Shown piece by piece: positions 1 through 12,404 of a stretch of 64,000 nt of DNA. Where the stretch lies: assembly GCF_902686445.1 (NCBI RefSeq), contig NC_062222.1, positions 139,084,596 through 139,148,595 of the forward strand. The letters run 5' to 3'. The position numbers and the translations under genes were made by a program. Below the pieces are notes generated by a model. The model worked only from the letters and a program-made list of their open reading frames with translations, ran no database searches and had not been told where the DNA came from. Within the stretch, counting starts at the first letter, position 1; each line of letters starts with the position of its first letter. Source of the DNA: Sciurus carolinensis (Eukaryota > Chordata > Mammalia > Rodentia > Sciuridae).

Positions 1-910
1 AAAATTTCTCAAGTTGTTCCATAAACCTACCATGATCTTCACGCAAAACAGACAAGGTGTCAAAAACTGAAACTCAACTCCATAACACCTCAGAACATAA
101 ATGTAAAAGTCCTAAATAAAACATCAGCAAGTTAAGCCTACCAATGAAGAACATCATGATCTAATAAGGATGAATCCCAGGAATGCCAGCAATGTCTCAA
201 AATTAGGAAACTTAATCTATTAATTAATACAGAAATAGAAAAATCATAAAATCAAATTTGACAACTATTCCTGTTTTCCTTTTAAAATAACCCAAGTAAA
301 TAAACTTAAATTTGCTACTAAGTGCCAAAAATCTATACGGCAAATAGTGCTTCATGGTGAGACATTCAAAACCCCCAACACCAGAACTGGTCAAGGGTGC
401 CTCTGCCAGTACGCTCACTCACCCTGCTCGGAAGGTTCTAGCTGAAGCCAAAAAAGTTCAAATGCAGGAAAGGATGAGACAGAACTATCATTATTTGAAG
501 ATGATATCATGATCTCCCAGAAAACTCAAAGCAATTGACTAAAAAACTACACAGGAGCTACTGAGGGACTTTGGTAAGATGAACAGTGACCCTAACTCTG
601 CCTTCCTGTTCACCACACTTTAGAAAGCATATGCCTTTGGAAAGATGCCACTCACAAAACAGCCCCCAAAACTAAGAAACTCTGTGGCATAAACAGGTAA
701 GAAATGCACAGACTACGCAGGATAGAAAAAAGACCTAAAAGTAAGATAATACATCAGATTCTTAGATGAGAGGATTCAATATTAAGGGTCAACCCTTTCT
801 TTTCATCATATATGCCTGCAGTTTTCAGGAAAGGCATTTTTCTTTGAGGGTATGTATTACCATTGCAAGTTTGAAAAATGATCTCAAATAGCTAAAAATT
901 AGGGAAGGTG

Positions 911-917
911 ATCATAT

Positions 918-951
<34 letters not shown>

Positions 952-970
952 ACACACACACACACATATT
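911..970. repeat. (TA)n/(CA)n microsatellite
   Basis: Alternating AT dinucleotides passing into CA dinucleotides. Confidence 0.95.
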
Positions 971-1614
971 TTATTCATTCTTTTTAGACATATGTGACAG
1001 TGGGGTGTGTTCTGACATATTACACATAGGTGAAGTAAACTTATTCTAATTAGGATCCCATTCTTGTGGTTGTAGATGATGTGGGTTCACTGGTGATGTA
1101 TTCATATACGAAGACAGGAAAGTTATGTCCTTAGTTCAGAGATCAAGAGCTATTTGATAAACATCACCAGTGAAAAACCCCTCTTTGGTCCTCTCCTCAC
1201 ATTCTCTAGGTCAAAATTATTTGGGGGAACAAACTTGGGTAACTGCAGTCTTATGTATGTACTCAACAAACAGAGTATGAACTTTAAAAAGCAAAATAAC
1301 ATTTCAAAGCTGTTAACTGCCTCCCTGCGTTCTGCTTCTTTGTGAATAGAGACTCAATTATTTTAAAAGTGCTCAACATTTTGCAATCTTTGGATTAGTA
1401 TAAAATTTCTAAAATGCTACTGATGGGAAGCAACTCATCTCCATTCCACAGGCTTTAAATTACAAGACAGGACACCTGGGGTCACTGTGAGGGGAAAGGG
1501 CAAGGAGGTCTTCCCACCTTTGCAACCCTCATTCTTCAGCAGAAAACATGGCTTTGATGACACCTTGATTTTGAACTTCTGGCTTCCAGAACTATGACAA
1601 AATACATCTCTATT

Positions 1615-1842
1615 GTTTTAAGTCACCTCCCCCATTTCGCAATGACTCCCTGGATGCTACTAAAAGAGGCTCAATTTCCCTAATTAGTATTATGGCATTT
1701 GGATTTCTCCTGCTTTTTGGTAGAAGAGTAAAAACAGGAATGTATCTTCTGGCTGCTTTAGTGGAGAGAATGTTCTTTCTTTGTAAAAAAGACAAGATAG
1801 CTGGGCATGGTGGCACACAACTGTAATCCCAGTGGCTCAGGA
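1615..1842 (+). repeat. Left arm of a 228-bp near-perfect inverted repeat
   Basis: Starts GTTTTAAGTCACCTCC and runs into the 5' part of a B1/ID SINE (to ...CCCAGTGGCTCAGGA). Its reverse complement recurs at 2513-2739 with only about one CpG/TpG substitution and a small difference in an A/G run. Spacer about 670 bp. Confidence 0.95.
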
Positions 1843-1993
1843 GGCTGAGGCAGGAGGATTGCAAGTTCAAAGCCAGCCTCAGCAACTTAGTGAGACCCTG
1901 TCTCCCAGTAAAAAATAAAAAGGGCTGAAAATGTGGCTCAATGGTTAAGCACCCCTGGGTTCAATTCCTGTACCAAAAAAAAAAAAAAGGACA
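1799..1993 (+). mobile_element. B1/ID composite SINE
   Basis: GCTGGGCATGGTGGCACACA start, B1-like body (GAGGCTGAGGCAGGAGGATT), junction AAAAAGGGCTG, ID-like right end with a degenerate B box (GGTTCAATTCC) and an A-tail. The first part lies in the inverted-repeat arm. Confidence 0.9.
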
Positions 1994-2512
1994 AACAATT
2001 TTAAAGAAATAAATTTAATATCAGCTTTACTTTTTAAGTGGTAATGTACTTTTCTTCCAAAAGAAAACATGTATATTGCTATTTTCACATACATTTCCAT
2101 TTTCACTAGAACAGCAATGATGACAATGTATATTATGTTATTAAGTGAATCTAACTGCAGGCAACAAATATTTCTAGAAATTACTACTCTTAAAGTATTC
2201 TTCAGTCATAGCAAGGAAGGATCCTCCCCCTTCGTAAGAGTTATCCTGGGGCTTTTTCCTGTTCAGGCCTAGTCCAGCTGAAGAAAGAGATCTATCATAC
2301 CCATCTGATGTATACCAGGGGACAGGATGTGGGCCTTTCTGCCTGTAGCCCCAAATCTGCCTGGCTGGGCCCTGAGGGAGCCTCCTGCCACCCAAGCTGT
2401 GGTAAAACCACCACTTCTAGAGCCTGGGAGTAGCAAAGGCATGATCCACACAGAACTTGGCACCATGCTCTTCTCTAATCTGAATTATCATTTAATTATT
2501 CCATTTCAGAAA

Positions 2513-2739
2513 TCCTGAGCCACTGGGATTACAGTTGTGTGCCACCATGCCCAGCTATCTTGTCTTTTTTACAAAAAAGAACATTCTCTCCACTAAAGCA
2601 GCCAGAAGATACATTCCTGTTTTTACTCTTCTACCAAAAAGCAGGAGAAATCCAAATGCCATAATACTAATTAGGGAAATTGAGCCTCTTTTAGTAGCAT
2701 CCAGGGAGTCATTGTGAAATGGGGGAGGTGACTTAAAAC
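2513..2739 (-). repeat. Right arm of the inverted repeat
   Basis: Reverse complement of 1615-1842. Its left end is a broken piece of SINE (GAGCCACTGGGATTACAGTT...) with no SINE remainder beyond it. This arm is therefore the derived copy, and the left arm, which sits in a full SINE, is the probable source. Confidence 0.95.
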
Positions 2740-3784
2740 CTTACAATTATTTACCACTGCATAAGCTTACATAGATACAACCTGAGGAAAAAGTCATGGA
2801 TAAACCAGGATACCCAACTCTAGTGAAAAGTAGAAGAAATGCCAAATGTGTAGAAAGAGGGAGGTGGCAGTCCAATTCAGAGAAGCTTCCAGACTTCAGA
2901 CTCAAAAGGCCAGCCTCCCCATTTCCACACCAGGATGGGCACTACCCACATACCTGGAGTCTCCATTTGCCATGCAAGCCTGGCAGACAGTGCCTCCCCA
3001 GAAAGTGTTCTGCAAAGCCCTGATGAGCCCTGGGCAGGAGGCATAGAGCTACCAGTTCCACTGTCAGGGACAGGTGTGTCTCTCGAATGACACCTCAGAG
3101 TAGAAGGGACCTCAAGATCTACTAGTCTAACCAGACCTGAAACCTCTGTCAACTCACTTTTGCACATTCCCTACCCCAGGAATTGCAGCATCTCCACACA
3201 GAGATAAAACAGCTTCTCAGCTACTGTAATGACCAGTATAGCACTGAGGAGGGCCCTGAGACATAGATCTCCAGGCCAACAGCAAATGCCAGCTGGTGCC
3301 ATCTGGGCATGCTTTGGCAGCTGTCCTGTAGTGAGCTAACTGTCCACACATAGAAGGTTCCCAGAATGCTGCATGTGGCATGCTACAGTCCAGAGCATCC
3401 GCAGCAACACTGCTTTCCCCTCCTCCACCGGTACAGGAACCCTGTCAAAGACAAACTAAGGGCACTGAAGGTCATGGTCCTTGGAAAAGACAGCAGAACT
3501 CCTGAGTTTATTTTATAACATCAGCACACTGACAGGACAGAGACTTGGTAGGTAATATTATTTCATAATTTCACTTTCCTATGGGTTTAGGACCCTTCCA
3601 TGCACCTCTCTCCTCTGGTAGCCTTGAGGTCCATGTCATCATCTGCAGTAACCCTTTCCTGGGCCCTAGAGCCCTAGTGCTCCTGTCTCTGCTCCCAGCT
3701 GCAAAGGCCCTTGCTTCCTGCAACTCATCCCCCTCCAGCTCCTCATCAGCTTCCTTCCACCATTCCCTTAAGCCCCAATGACAA

Positions 3785-4185
3785 GATTTAGCCAAAGTTC
3801 GAATCTTAGATTTTCCCTAAAGATTCATCTGTTAAAGGCTTGTTTGTCAGCCTGTAGCACGACTGGAAGGTGACAAAACCTTTAGGAGGTGGGGCCTAAT
3901 GGAAGCAAGTTAGGTCACAGGGGGTACAATCTTGAAGGAAATATTGGGACCTCAGCCCCTTCCCCTCTCTCTTTGCTACCTGGCTGCCATGAAGTGAACA
4001 GGCCTCCTTCTCTGCCGTGCACTCCAATGATGTACTGTACCACACCAAAGCATCAGGGTCAAGTGATCATGAACTGCCACCTCTGAAACCATGAACCACA
4101 AACCTTCCAACCTTTTAAGTTAATTATTTCAGGCATTTTGTCATGGTAACAGAAAGCGGACTCACATCTAGACCATTTTTACCCC
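3785..4185 (+). mobile_element. MaLR-type LTR fossil
   Basis: Contains typical mammalian-apparent LTR retrotransposon wording: TTTAGGAGGTGGGGCCTAAT, TTAGGTCACAGGGGG, then a CT-rich segment, ACCACAAACC and TCATGGTAACAGAAAGCGGAC at the end. No coding region. A related copy lies at 50765-51105. Confidence 0.75.
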
Positions 4186-4366
4186 TTTCCTTCATAGCAT
4201 ACTGATGATCTGACACCCCAGTAACCAGAGTTTCACTGTTTATCTCTGACCTTGTTATCTTCCACAAACCACTGTGTGTGGCTATCCTGGAATATTCTCT
4301 ATAGGTGGGTGACCCATAAGCAGATTACCACATGCAATTTACTACACAAGGAACTACTTATTACAG

Positions 4367-5460
4367 GTTTTTTTTTTTTTTTTCTTTTTCTTTTTTTTAA
4401 AACGAAGCACAAAAAACTTATTTGGAATTATAGAATACAAAACTGAAGGGGAACAGTTTAAGCAGGGCTCCTGAGGCAGATCCAGAACTACAGCTTGGTG
4501 TCAATTTTCAGGGTCTTCCACAGTACCCATGTCGAGCAAATCCCCAGGGAGCAGCGACCTCTGCATAGGCTCCCTCTGCATAGGCTCCCTCTGCATTGCT
4601 GCAGCTCAAGAGCCTGTGCTACAGCTGACCTCCCTGCCCCAGTCCCTCCTTACCTCCTGGCTCCTGATCTACCCCCATAGCAAACTCCAGTCTGAAGAGC
4701 AGTCTCAGGAAGTACTATTCCATGTGCAGACAGCACAGCAGAGAGCAAGTTCCAGCACCCTCTCTGCTGTCGCTTCCATGTGACTAACTGCTGGCTACCT
4801 GAATGCTCAGGTCTGGTGGCTGAGGCTGCAGAGGGAATGCTGCAGCTGGAGCTTCACTCATGCTCTTCATGCTCTACCTGTCTGGCCATCCCTACCCAGG
4901 CAAGCCACAGGCAGAGCTTCATGACTACCTGGTCTGCTCCATCATCGGCCAAACTGAAATCTGTGGGAGTGACTTGGGAAGAGCCCTGCTCTCACACCAG
5001 CCTGAGGTAAGAAGACACTGGTCAGTTACAAGTACAGTGAGAAAGCAAGTCTTTGGTTGCACAACCAGACAAAAGCATGATTCAGGGACACATCCATGCT
5101 GAAGAAAACTCAAAGCAACAACTGTTCTCCCAAACCCTGCCAATGGCCACAGAACAGTAGGGAGAAAGCTGCAAAAGCTGATTAGCTCCACTGCTCTGCC
5201 TCTGTTGTGTGTGCAATGCTCAGGGAGAGGCCCACTGCAGTAATGAAGGGGAAGGGCAGAACAATGAGCAAGAGACTGAACAATGGCAGTAAGACAACTG
5301 AGCTCCTCAAACAAGAGGAGTGCCTTCCTTCTTTCCAGCTGCTTGATGCTCAGACAGGAACAAAGGCTAACAAAGGGCACAGTCAGCTTCTAAGGGGCAC
5401 TATCAGTCCTGGGACCAGCACACATCTGATCCAGAACCATGGTTCTATTTTTTCATGAAT
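4367..5460 (-). pseudogene. Unidentified retrocopy-like segment with poly-T at its left edge
   Basis: A T-rich tract (4367-4398) abuts sequence which, read on the minus strand, ends with an AATAAG-like signal and then poly-A, as in a minus-strand processed copy. A 15-bp unit (CTCTGCATAGGCTCC) is tandemly repeated at 4559-4596. There is a 151-codon open frame on the minus strand (4925-5380), and a plus-strand frame ending at a donor-like GAG|GTAAGA (5007), but neither resembles a family I know. No clear TSD was found, so the right edge is a guess. Confidence 0.35.
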
Positions 5461-6054
5461 AGTTTCAAAAGCATAATACAGAGCTCAGTCATTTTTCCTT
5501 CTTACTCCTCATCCTAATGACCGTAAGGCCACCTTAAAAGTCTTCCATACTTGATTCTACCAGAGGTTCTAGAAAGGGTAGGAAGGGGATACCATCTCAA
5601 AGGACTGCTCAGAGTCCCCTCCTGAGGGGCTGTGGCCACATAGCACAATGTCCCTGCAGGTCTATCTCTAGCAGGCATGGCCTGCCTCCCAGCTCTTTCC
5701 TCCACCCTCCCTAGCACCTTCATGTGTGTCTGTGCTTGCTCTCTGGACAGTTCAGGATGGAAAGTGGGCTCTGACACCACAGTGTTCAGTAAAGGTTTCT
5801 GGAGTTACAAGGTCTGGTGGCTCTCCAAGGTCCCTAGTCTATGCAAGGGATGGTGTGCACGTTTTAGCTGAGGTGGACCTGAACAACTGCCACCGCCATA
5901 CCTAGCACAGCTGTGCCAGCAGAACTATCTGGTACAGTGAGGTCCACCTGGGTGTCCCAGGGCCTCTGCCAGGAAGCCCTGTTCCTCCACCGTGGCAAGC
6001 TCCTTGGCACACACCCTGTCCACGGACATGCTGTGCCTCTGGCACAGTGCTCAC

Positions 6055-6202
6055 CTGCTCATCCACGTAGGCGTCGATCCTCTTCTGGCACTCTAGCCAC
6101 TGCTCTGCGACTCTGCGAAGCTCCTCCTCAGAGCGCTGGAACCTCTGCAGCAAGGTGCTATATGTGTCCTCGTTGCAGGTGTCATGTGTGGTGGTCCCCA
6201 GC
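6055..6202 (-). CDS. FAM193A: FAM193A exon (148 nt), most 3' exon in window
   Basis: Minus-strand exon after a C/T-rich acceptor (CTCCTCCCTCCTAG), ending GATGAGCAG|GTGAGC. It supplies the last base of an Arg codon, then LGTTTHDTCNEDTYSTLLQR, FQRSEEELRRVAEQWLECQ, KRIDAYVDEQ. The Glu/Arg-rich stretch is likely coiled coil (inference from heptad-like spacing). It exits in phase 0; the next coding exon was not found in the remaining 6 kb and should lie beyond the left edge. Confidence 0.94.
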
Positions 6203-7080
6203 CTAGGAGGGAGGAGGCCTTGTGACAAGAGAGCCTCGAGGTTCCAGCCAGGGAGCAGAGGTAGAGGTGTGCCTGCCACTACAGTCTACCTGTGTCACCT
6301 CACATGCAAAGTAATGCCACTACACACCACAGCAGGGCTGCTGTGATGGCCTAGCAGATCATAGGTGCAAGACACCCAACAAAATATCACATAAAGGAAA
6401 TGCTCAAAGAAAGACCTTCTAAGAAAAGGAATTAGCAGGAAATAATAATGTCCTGAAAAGACCGTGGTTATGGTTCAGTTTACTGCATATGGGGTCATGC
6501 ACTATTTTCCCCATTGAAATACAGACCCAGAAAAAACAGAACATTTATTGAGAAAAAAAAAATTTTAGACTTGGTTTTCAAATAAAGGAGAACAGAAAAC
6601 TAGATTCAACTGAAGAGAGAGCTACACTGTGTTAAGAAAGATGGTAAGATGGGAAATGAGAAAATAAAGGGGAAATTAAAGGACACACAGGTGGATCGGA
6701 GAAAAAACATGCAGATTTCTGAAAAAGAGGGCATGGAGCAAGATGGTGGTTTGGGAGAGAGAAGGTGGCAGCTCAAGGGGTTGCGTGGAGCTACATGGAG
6801 GTTCTCACCAGGAAAAATTCATTTCCTCAATACATAAGTACACTGACATGTCAACCCATACAGCTGGAATAAAGATATCTCAACACAAATGATTCAGAAT
6901 AAAGACAACATTTACATTAGAAACACAAAGACTAAGTGCAGGGGTAGACAAAAGCACTGCTGATATAAAAAACTGGGAGCTACCCACAGAGGACCATAAA
7001 ATAATTATGGGATGTCTACATGAAGGGATATAAGACAACTAGGTAATTTTTACAGTTTTATCTATTCATTCATATATAAA

Positions 7081-7088
7081 CACGCGCG

Positions 7089-7123
<35 letters not shown>
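7081..7123. repeat. (CG)n/(CA)n microsatellite
   Basis: About seven CG dinucleotides followed by a CA run; all alternating purine-pyrimidine. Confidence 0.97.
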
Positions 7124-7124
<1 letters not shown>

Positions 7125-7187
7125 TGCACATAGGTTTTAAAATGAAAATATGCCCAGATACAATTACAGCATGTTTATGTGTATGTG

Positions 7188-7262
7188 TGGACTGAGGATG
7201 TAGCTCAGAGGTGAAGTATTTGAATAACATGAGCAAGGCTCTGGGTTCTACCCCCAGTACTG

Positions 7263-7307
<45 letters not shown>
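7188..7307 (+). mobile_element. ID SINE with 45-nt A-tail
   Basis: ACTGAGGATGTAGCTCAGAG start, degenerate B box, CCCCAGTACTG then a pure A run from 7263. Confidence 0.85.
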
Positions 7308-7309
<2 letters not shown>

Positions 7310-7448
7310 GTGTGTGGGGCAGGGGAACACAGGAAAAAATGTGTAAGAAACATCAAAGTGCTTACAGTGCTTCCTTCTTCATGACTCTCTATTTTTTCAA
7401 AATTTTATTTGTGGTAACAATCTAATAATTTTATAATAAAAATAAAAT

Positions 7449-7647
7449 CACCAGTCACTATGGTGTATGTCTATAATCCCAGCTATTCTAGAGGCTGAGG
7501 CAGGAGAAATATCCAGGTTTGATGAGAGTCTTGGCAACACAGTGAGACCCTGCCTCAAAATAAAAAGAAAGAAGGGCTGGGGGTATAGCTCAGTGGTAGA
7601 GTGCTTCTAGGTTCCATCCCTGGTAGTGCAAAAAATAAAATAAAGAC
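7449..7647 (+). mobile_element. B1/ID composite SINE
   Basis: Diverged B1-like left part (TATAATCCCAGCTATTCTAG) and ID right part (GTATAGCTCAGTGGTAGAG). Confidence 0.85.
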
Positions 7648-8345
7648 ATTTTAAATTAAAATCTTGTCACTGGTGGAAATGAACAGAAACAACTCACTCT
7701 TTTCTTTTTACCTATCTCCACCCCTAGGTGGTGCATGCGGGTGAATACTGTGTAGACGGAGAATCTACAACCAAACCCTACCTACACACATGGATGACAG
7801 CTACTTCAAAGGAGAAGCATGCAGCAGTTGTTAAGGAATAGCACAGGAAACAAAGAAAACTGATGCACACAGGGACACTGAGCACTGCGAGCATCCAGTT
7901 TACTGAGACCCTCCTCCCTCTCAGGAAACCTCAAGATGTGGCTCTAGTGACACCATCTGTCTCTTCTGAGTTCTGTACCGATGCCTAGAGTGACCCCAGG
8001 CCCAAGAACACAGACTTGCCTCTTGCCATGCTGTGGCTGGGAAGTAGAGATCTGCTAACTACTACAGCTGTCAGCCTTGCTCTTCTTACAAATGACTTCC
8101 ACTCTTCACACAGAGCTCAATTTCTGTGTCATTCCACCTGAACCCCATTCCACCTGCTCCTACCAGAAGTACACCTCTCTTCCAATTTATAGGACACAGA
8201 TTATTTTGAGCATCAGGAGGGCAGAGGAGACAGGGGTCCTGGAGATTTCTTTGCTGGTGTACTTGTGAGAGCTCCAGAAGGGTGCTCCTGTAGGACCCAG
8301 ATTACGGCACCTCTATAGGACAGACGGCTTGGCTCACTCTCTCTC

Positions 8346-8473
8346 TCTAATTTTAGTTGTAGATGGACACAGAACCTTTTTTCTATTTATTTTTATGTGG
8401 TACTGAGGATTGAACCCAGTGCCTCACAAGTGTTAGGCAAATGCTCTACCACTGAGGCAAAACTCCAGTCCCA
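8346..8473 (-). mobile_element. ID-derived SINE, long-tail variant
   Basis: Reverse complement of an ID head plus the variant tail containing CACATAAAAATAAATA and CCATCTACAACTAAAA. Confidence 0.85.
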
Positions 8474-8569
8474 CAGTTCAGTTCTTTAACATGTAAACTG
8501 TCAGGAAAAAGGGAGTGCTGCTACAGATTAAAACTCTCAAAAGACAAGACAAGTGGGGGAGAAGGATGG

Positions 8570-8830
8570 ATGGCAGTTATGGTTTGGTGGTTACAGAGTT
8601 TCTGTTGGAGGTGACAAGAGAAAGTTTTAGAAATATGTAGCAGTGATGGTTGTAAATAAATGATAAAGAATTGTACACTTAAAGTAGTTAAATTGACAGA
8701 TTTTATATCAGATATATTTTATCAATTTTGAATTAAAAACTATGTAATATGCTAAAGGCTACTGAATTGTATATTTTAATTGGCAATAAACTATACAATA
8801 TGCACATTGTATCTCAATAGATCTATTCGC
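8570..8830 (+). mobile_element. Old LINE-1 3' end
   Basis: AATTGTACACTTAAAGTAGTTAAATTG is the familiar 3'-UTR wording of old mammalian L1; heavily decayed. Confidence 0.5.
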
Positions 8831-9709
8831 AAAAAAGAAAAATATCTTTCTTTCAATTCATCTGGATGAGGCTACCTTTGGGTAGGTAATTAATGTTTAA
8901 AAAAAACACACACATAAACCAAAAAACAGGTGAGACGATGAAGGGGAACACACACTTGGCTATCAAGAGAAGAATGGGTACAGTGACAATTCTGGGCAGA
9001 GAAAATGGCGTGGAAGCGCAGCCACGGGTGCTGGCTCTGGAGGCACTTGCCTTTCACTACTTCATTAACTGTGATGTGTGCTTTGTGCAGTTCTCCATAT
9101 CTTTTTAAAGAAGTCAAAGAGGCCCAGAGACAAAGTGCTAATATTAAACTACAACTCTGTATTTTGTTGCTTTAGGGAGTATTGTTTATATATAATTGGT
9201 GTCAAGAATTTTTATGAGTTGTTAAATCTGTTCATTGGAAACTCAAGTCTGTATCATTCTCCAGTCCAACAATGGCGTTCCCATGGGATGTCAAGGGACT
9301 GCTTTTTCAGGTGTCATCATGCCTCATCTGCTCCTGGAACTCAAGAGAGATATTGTGACATGAACTCCAGAATTAACATTTAAGACTATAAGACACTGCT
9401 GCTCTCTGGAGTCTGTCCACTTTATTCCTGATGAGCAAAAAAAAAAAAAAAAAAATCTAGAACACGGGCACAGGAAAAAAAAATCAGAACTTTATAATGC
9501 CTTTCAGGTTTCTGTCACTGTCCCATATAGTAGGATGACAAGCCTGTCAAACCCACTCATTCACCAAGTAAAGAACCCACCCCCTTAACAGAAGGACAGC
9601 TTCGGGTGGATGTATATCTATCTCTTGGCTCAGAAGACAATGAATTCTTCACTTCGACCTCAACTTCCAAAATGTTTCTAACTCCTTTTCTTTTTCTTTC
9701 TTCTTCTTC

Positions 9710-9752
9710 TTTTCATGGTATTGGGGATCAAACCCAGGGCCTCACACATAAT
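9710..9752 (-). mobile_element. ID SINE remnant
   Basis: TTGGGGATCAAACCCAGGGC, reverse complement of an ID right end, with a T-rich stretch before it. Confidence 0.55.
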
Positions 9753-11228
9753 CCTGAATCCTTTTCTTCTGTGAGGCTCGCAATTAGTGTATTAGAAACT
9801 TTTAAACAGTGGACACAGGAACAGGAGTTGGTCAGTGGGCTGTGCTTCCTGCCGGGGGACTTGCAGGAGAGGCCCTGAGAGCCACGACATCCATCAGACT
9901 GCCAGCAGGCCTCACTATGCAAGGGCCTCAGAGGCTGCACTAAGCAACCTCACTCACAAGTCCCTCCCAGGTGTGATCCCCACGTGGCTGTACAGTCAAA
10001 CACCTGCCCAGACACACAGTTTGGGGGAACCTGGGGTTCTGGGTTGTGGCATGACCATGTCTCTCTGACCTGTGGACAGGAGACTAGGAGTTCTGTGCCA
10101 GAGCCTCTGTGCTGAAGGCTCCTCCCCTGTGGTTAGGGGATAATGATCCCTGTCTCCTTGGGTTTGTGCAGAATAGACTTATTAATAAACATGAAGTACT
10201 GACAGCACTGCTCAGCATGCCACCAGTGCTATATAAAAATAAAAACAAACAAAAAACCAGAGGACACAGAAGGGATGGGTGGCTGGGAAGCAGACTGTGG
10301 CTGAATGCTGAAAGAGTCAGGCACACCTGAGTGCCATGCACAGCACTCTGCCCCAATCTCTTACCATCAATCCCTCTCACCTCCCTTTAAATGGTATTAA
10401 TCTCACTTACCATTTATTTAAAATAGTATTTCTCACCTTTTTCAAATTGAAGACTGCAAAAAACAAAAGCAGTGCCTTCTTCAACTGCTACTGCCTTCCA
10501 CACTGCAAAACCTCAGCAAGCACATGCCAAATCTATCCCACTTTATACAAAAGTCTTCTTGATTAATCAAATAAAACTACTATATGTGACATCTACACTG
10601 GAAAAGAGCTGGACATTAAGAAAGTCAGGTGTGCTGGGATTACTTTAAGTAAAGGTTATTCCAATTGGGGCCTCTTTGTTTCCTCAAGGAAAAACCTCAG
10701 ATGAACCCAAAAGAAAACAAGATGATAGTCAGGAAGATAATCAGGAAGGTGAAGCAATACTCCAGGACCCTGACCCTATAGACTGAGCAGCCACCAGCAA
10801 TGGAGTTGGCAGAATGTGGGGTGACTTTTCAAGTCTTAATGCTGAAGACCTGGGTGATAAGGAAGGGTAGGGCAGTGGCCTAGGGAATGGCAAGGAAGTC
10901 ACCTGACTGGTCTCCAGGTTGTAAGTGGAGTTGCTCCTGCAGCAGGGGCTTGTGGTCCAAGACCACTTAGATTTAACCCAACAGGCATGGCATTGGCCTA
11001 GTGGCCTGAGCCCTGTGAGATGTACCACTGAACTGCTGTGAGGCTATTCTTTGTCTAGAGGTAAGGTTGTGAGGTGGGGACAGTTAGGAGTCCACAAATA
11101 GAATTTGGGAACATTGCAATGAACAACGTATCAATACCTGGGTTTTGAGAGTAAAATAACAAACAAAAAGCAGAGACTAGTGCTTAAATCAAACAGAGTA
11201 ACAGTTTATTAGAAGCAGATCCCCCTGC

Positions 11229-11425
11229 TTTTTTTTGGGTTGTACTAGATACTGAACCCAGGGTCTTGCATATGCTACCACTGAACTACAGACATCCCCA
11301 GCCTCCTTTTTAATTATATTGAGATAGAGTCTCTCTAAGTTGCCTAGAATAGCCTCCAACTTCCCATCCTCTTGCCCCAGACTGACTAGCTAGAATGACT
11401 AACCTGCACCACTATGCCCAGCTTG
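11229..11425 (-). mobile_element. B1/ID composite SINE
   Basis: T-rich start, ACTGAACCCAGGGTCTTGCA (ID B box reversed), then reversed B1-like part to CACTATGCCCAGCTT. Confidence 0.85.
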
Positions 11426-12279
11426 TAGTTCCCCATCCTTGTTCATCTGTTCAAACTACATTTTGGTATAGCCGAACAAAAAGGCTGTTGTTAGGTGTGT
11501 CTAGAATATGCAGTAAACAAATGAGAAGCAAAATCATCACACTGTGGACTAGGGAAGCTCACATATGACTCCACTCTGCTAAGAACATCAGATGAAGGAG
11601 AGGCATGCCTCCTAACCCAACATAGTAGCTGCAGGGCAAACCCACACCCAGACCTTGTTCCCTCACTTGCCCCAGTTCACACTCAGCAAAAGCTCACAAG
11701 TGAATTCTGCACTAGTATGCTTGTGCTGGTCACAAGGCAGACTTTGGCCTCCTGGACAGGAGGAAGCCACATGGATACTCCACATCAGGAAGAAGAATCC
11801 AGGGGGCAAGCAGAGATGTAGAGCTGGGAAAGGAGGGCACATTCACAAGAGATGACAAGGCATGCCTAATGCTCAAGAGAGCTTGCAAACTCACATCTGT
11901 GCCCTGCCTCCTCCTCCAGTCTTCCCTGCACAGACCTAAGACACCACATGAAGCATACCATGCCCGCCAGGCCCAGAGAGTTCTGCAAAGGGAAAGCACT
12001 CTATTACTGTATCTTTCCTACATTTTTGAGGAGTTTGTAGTGTTAATTCTGAGTAGTATTTATATTGGTTTATTACTTAAAAGTTTAATTATATTACTCC
12101 TTAGGTTTTGAGTTTTCTGCCAGTTCAAACTGTCTTTTTCCCTAGGCCCTGTTATTTTTCCTGAAAGAACTTCCAGATACACATAGATGAAGCAGTCTTT
12201 AGGCGCACACACACATCAAGTCACAGGAAAATACTGTGCTGTCACACCACAGGATGTACCACAGATTAAGACCAAGTAC

Positions 12280-12404
12280 CTGATCTGTGACACCAATGCT
12301 GGTAAGTTGCTCTGGAGAAGTGGTTCCGAAAAGACCAGATTTTCAAACAGGTGTTTATTATGCAGTTCCCATGTCACCTGGAACTTTTTCAAGTGCTCAT
12401 TTTC
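12280..12404 (-). CDS. FAM193A: FAM193A exon (125 nt)
   Basis: Minus-strand exon too short for ordinary ORF finding. Acceptor TTGTATTAACTAG, then GAA AAT GAG CAC..., donor ATCAG|GTACTTGG. Translation: ENEHLKKFQVTWELHNKHLF followed by ENLVFSEPLLQSNLPALVSQI. Phase 0 on entry, two bases left over on exit; those two bases plus the first base of the next exon make Arg. Sequence and junctions agree with FAM193A. Confidence 0.94.

Larger units (their letters stand above)
1..6054 (-). other. FAM193A: FAM193A intron running off the left edge
   Basis: Downstream (3') of the last coding exon on the minus strand. It contains a simple repeat, an inverted repeat, a SINE, an LTR fossil and a retrocopy-like segment. 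Positions 1-910 and 2745-3780 show nothing I can identify. Confidence 0.75.

Noticed and set aside
401..430. Donor-like GCAGG|GTGAGT on the minus strand near the left edge
   Set aside because: The only matching acceptor would give an exon of about 20 nt; it does not resemble FAM193A.
1610..2717. Apparently duplicated protein (same peptide at 1610-1885 minus and 2535-2717 plus)
   Set aside because: It is the shadow of the inverted repeat; the frame runs into SINE sequence and has no gene features.
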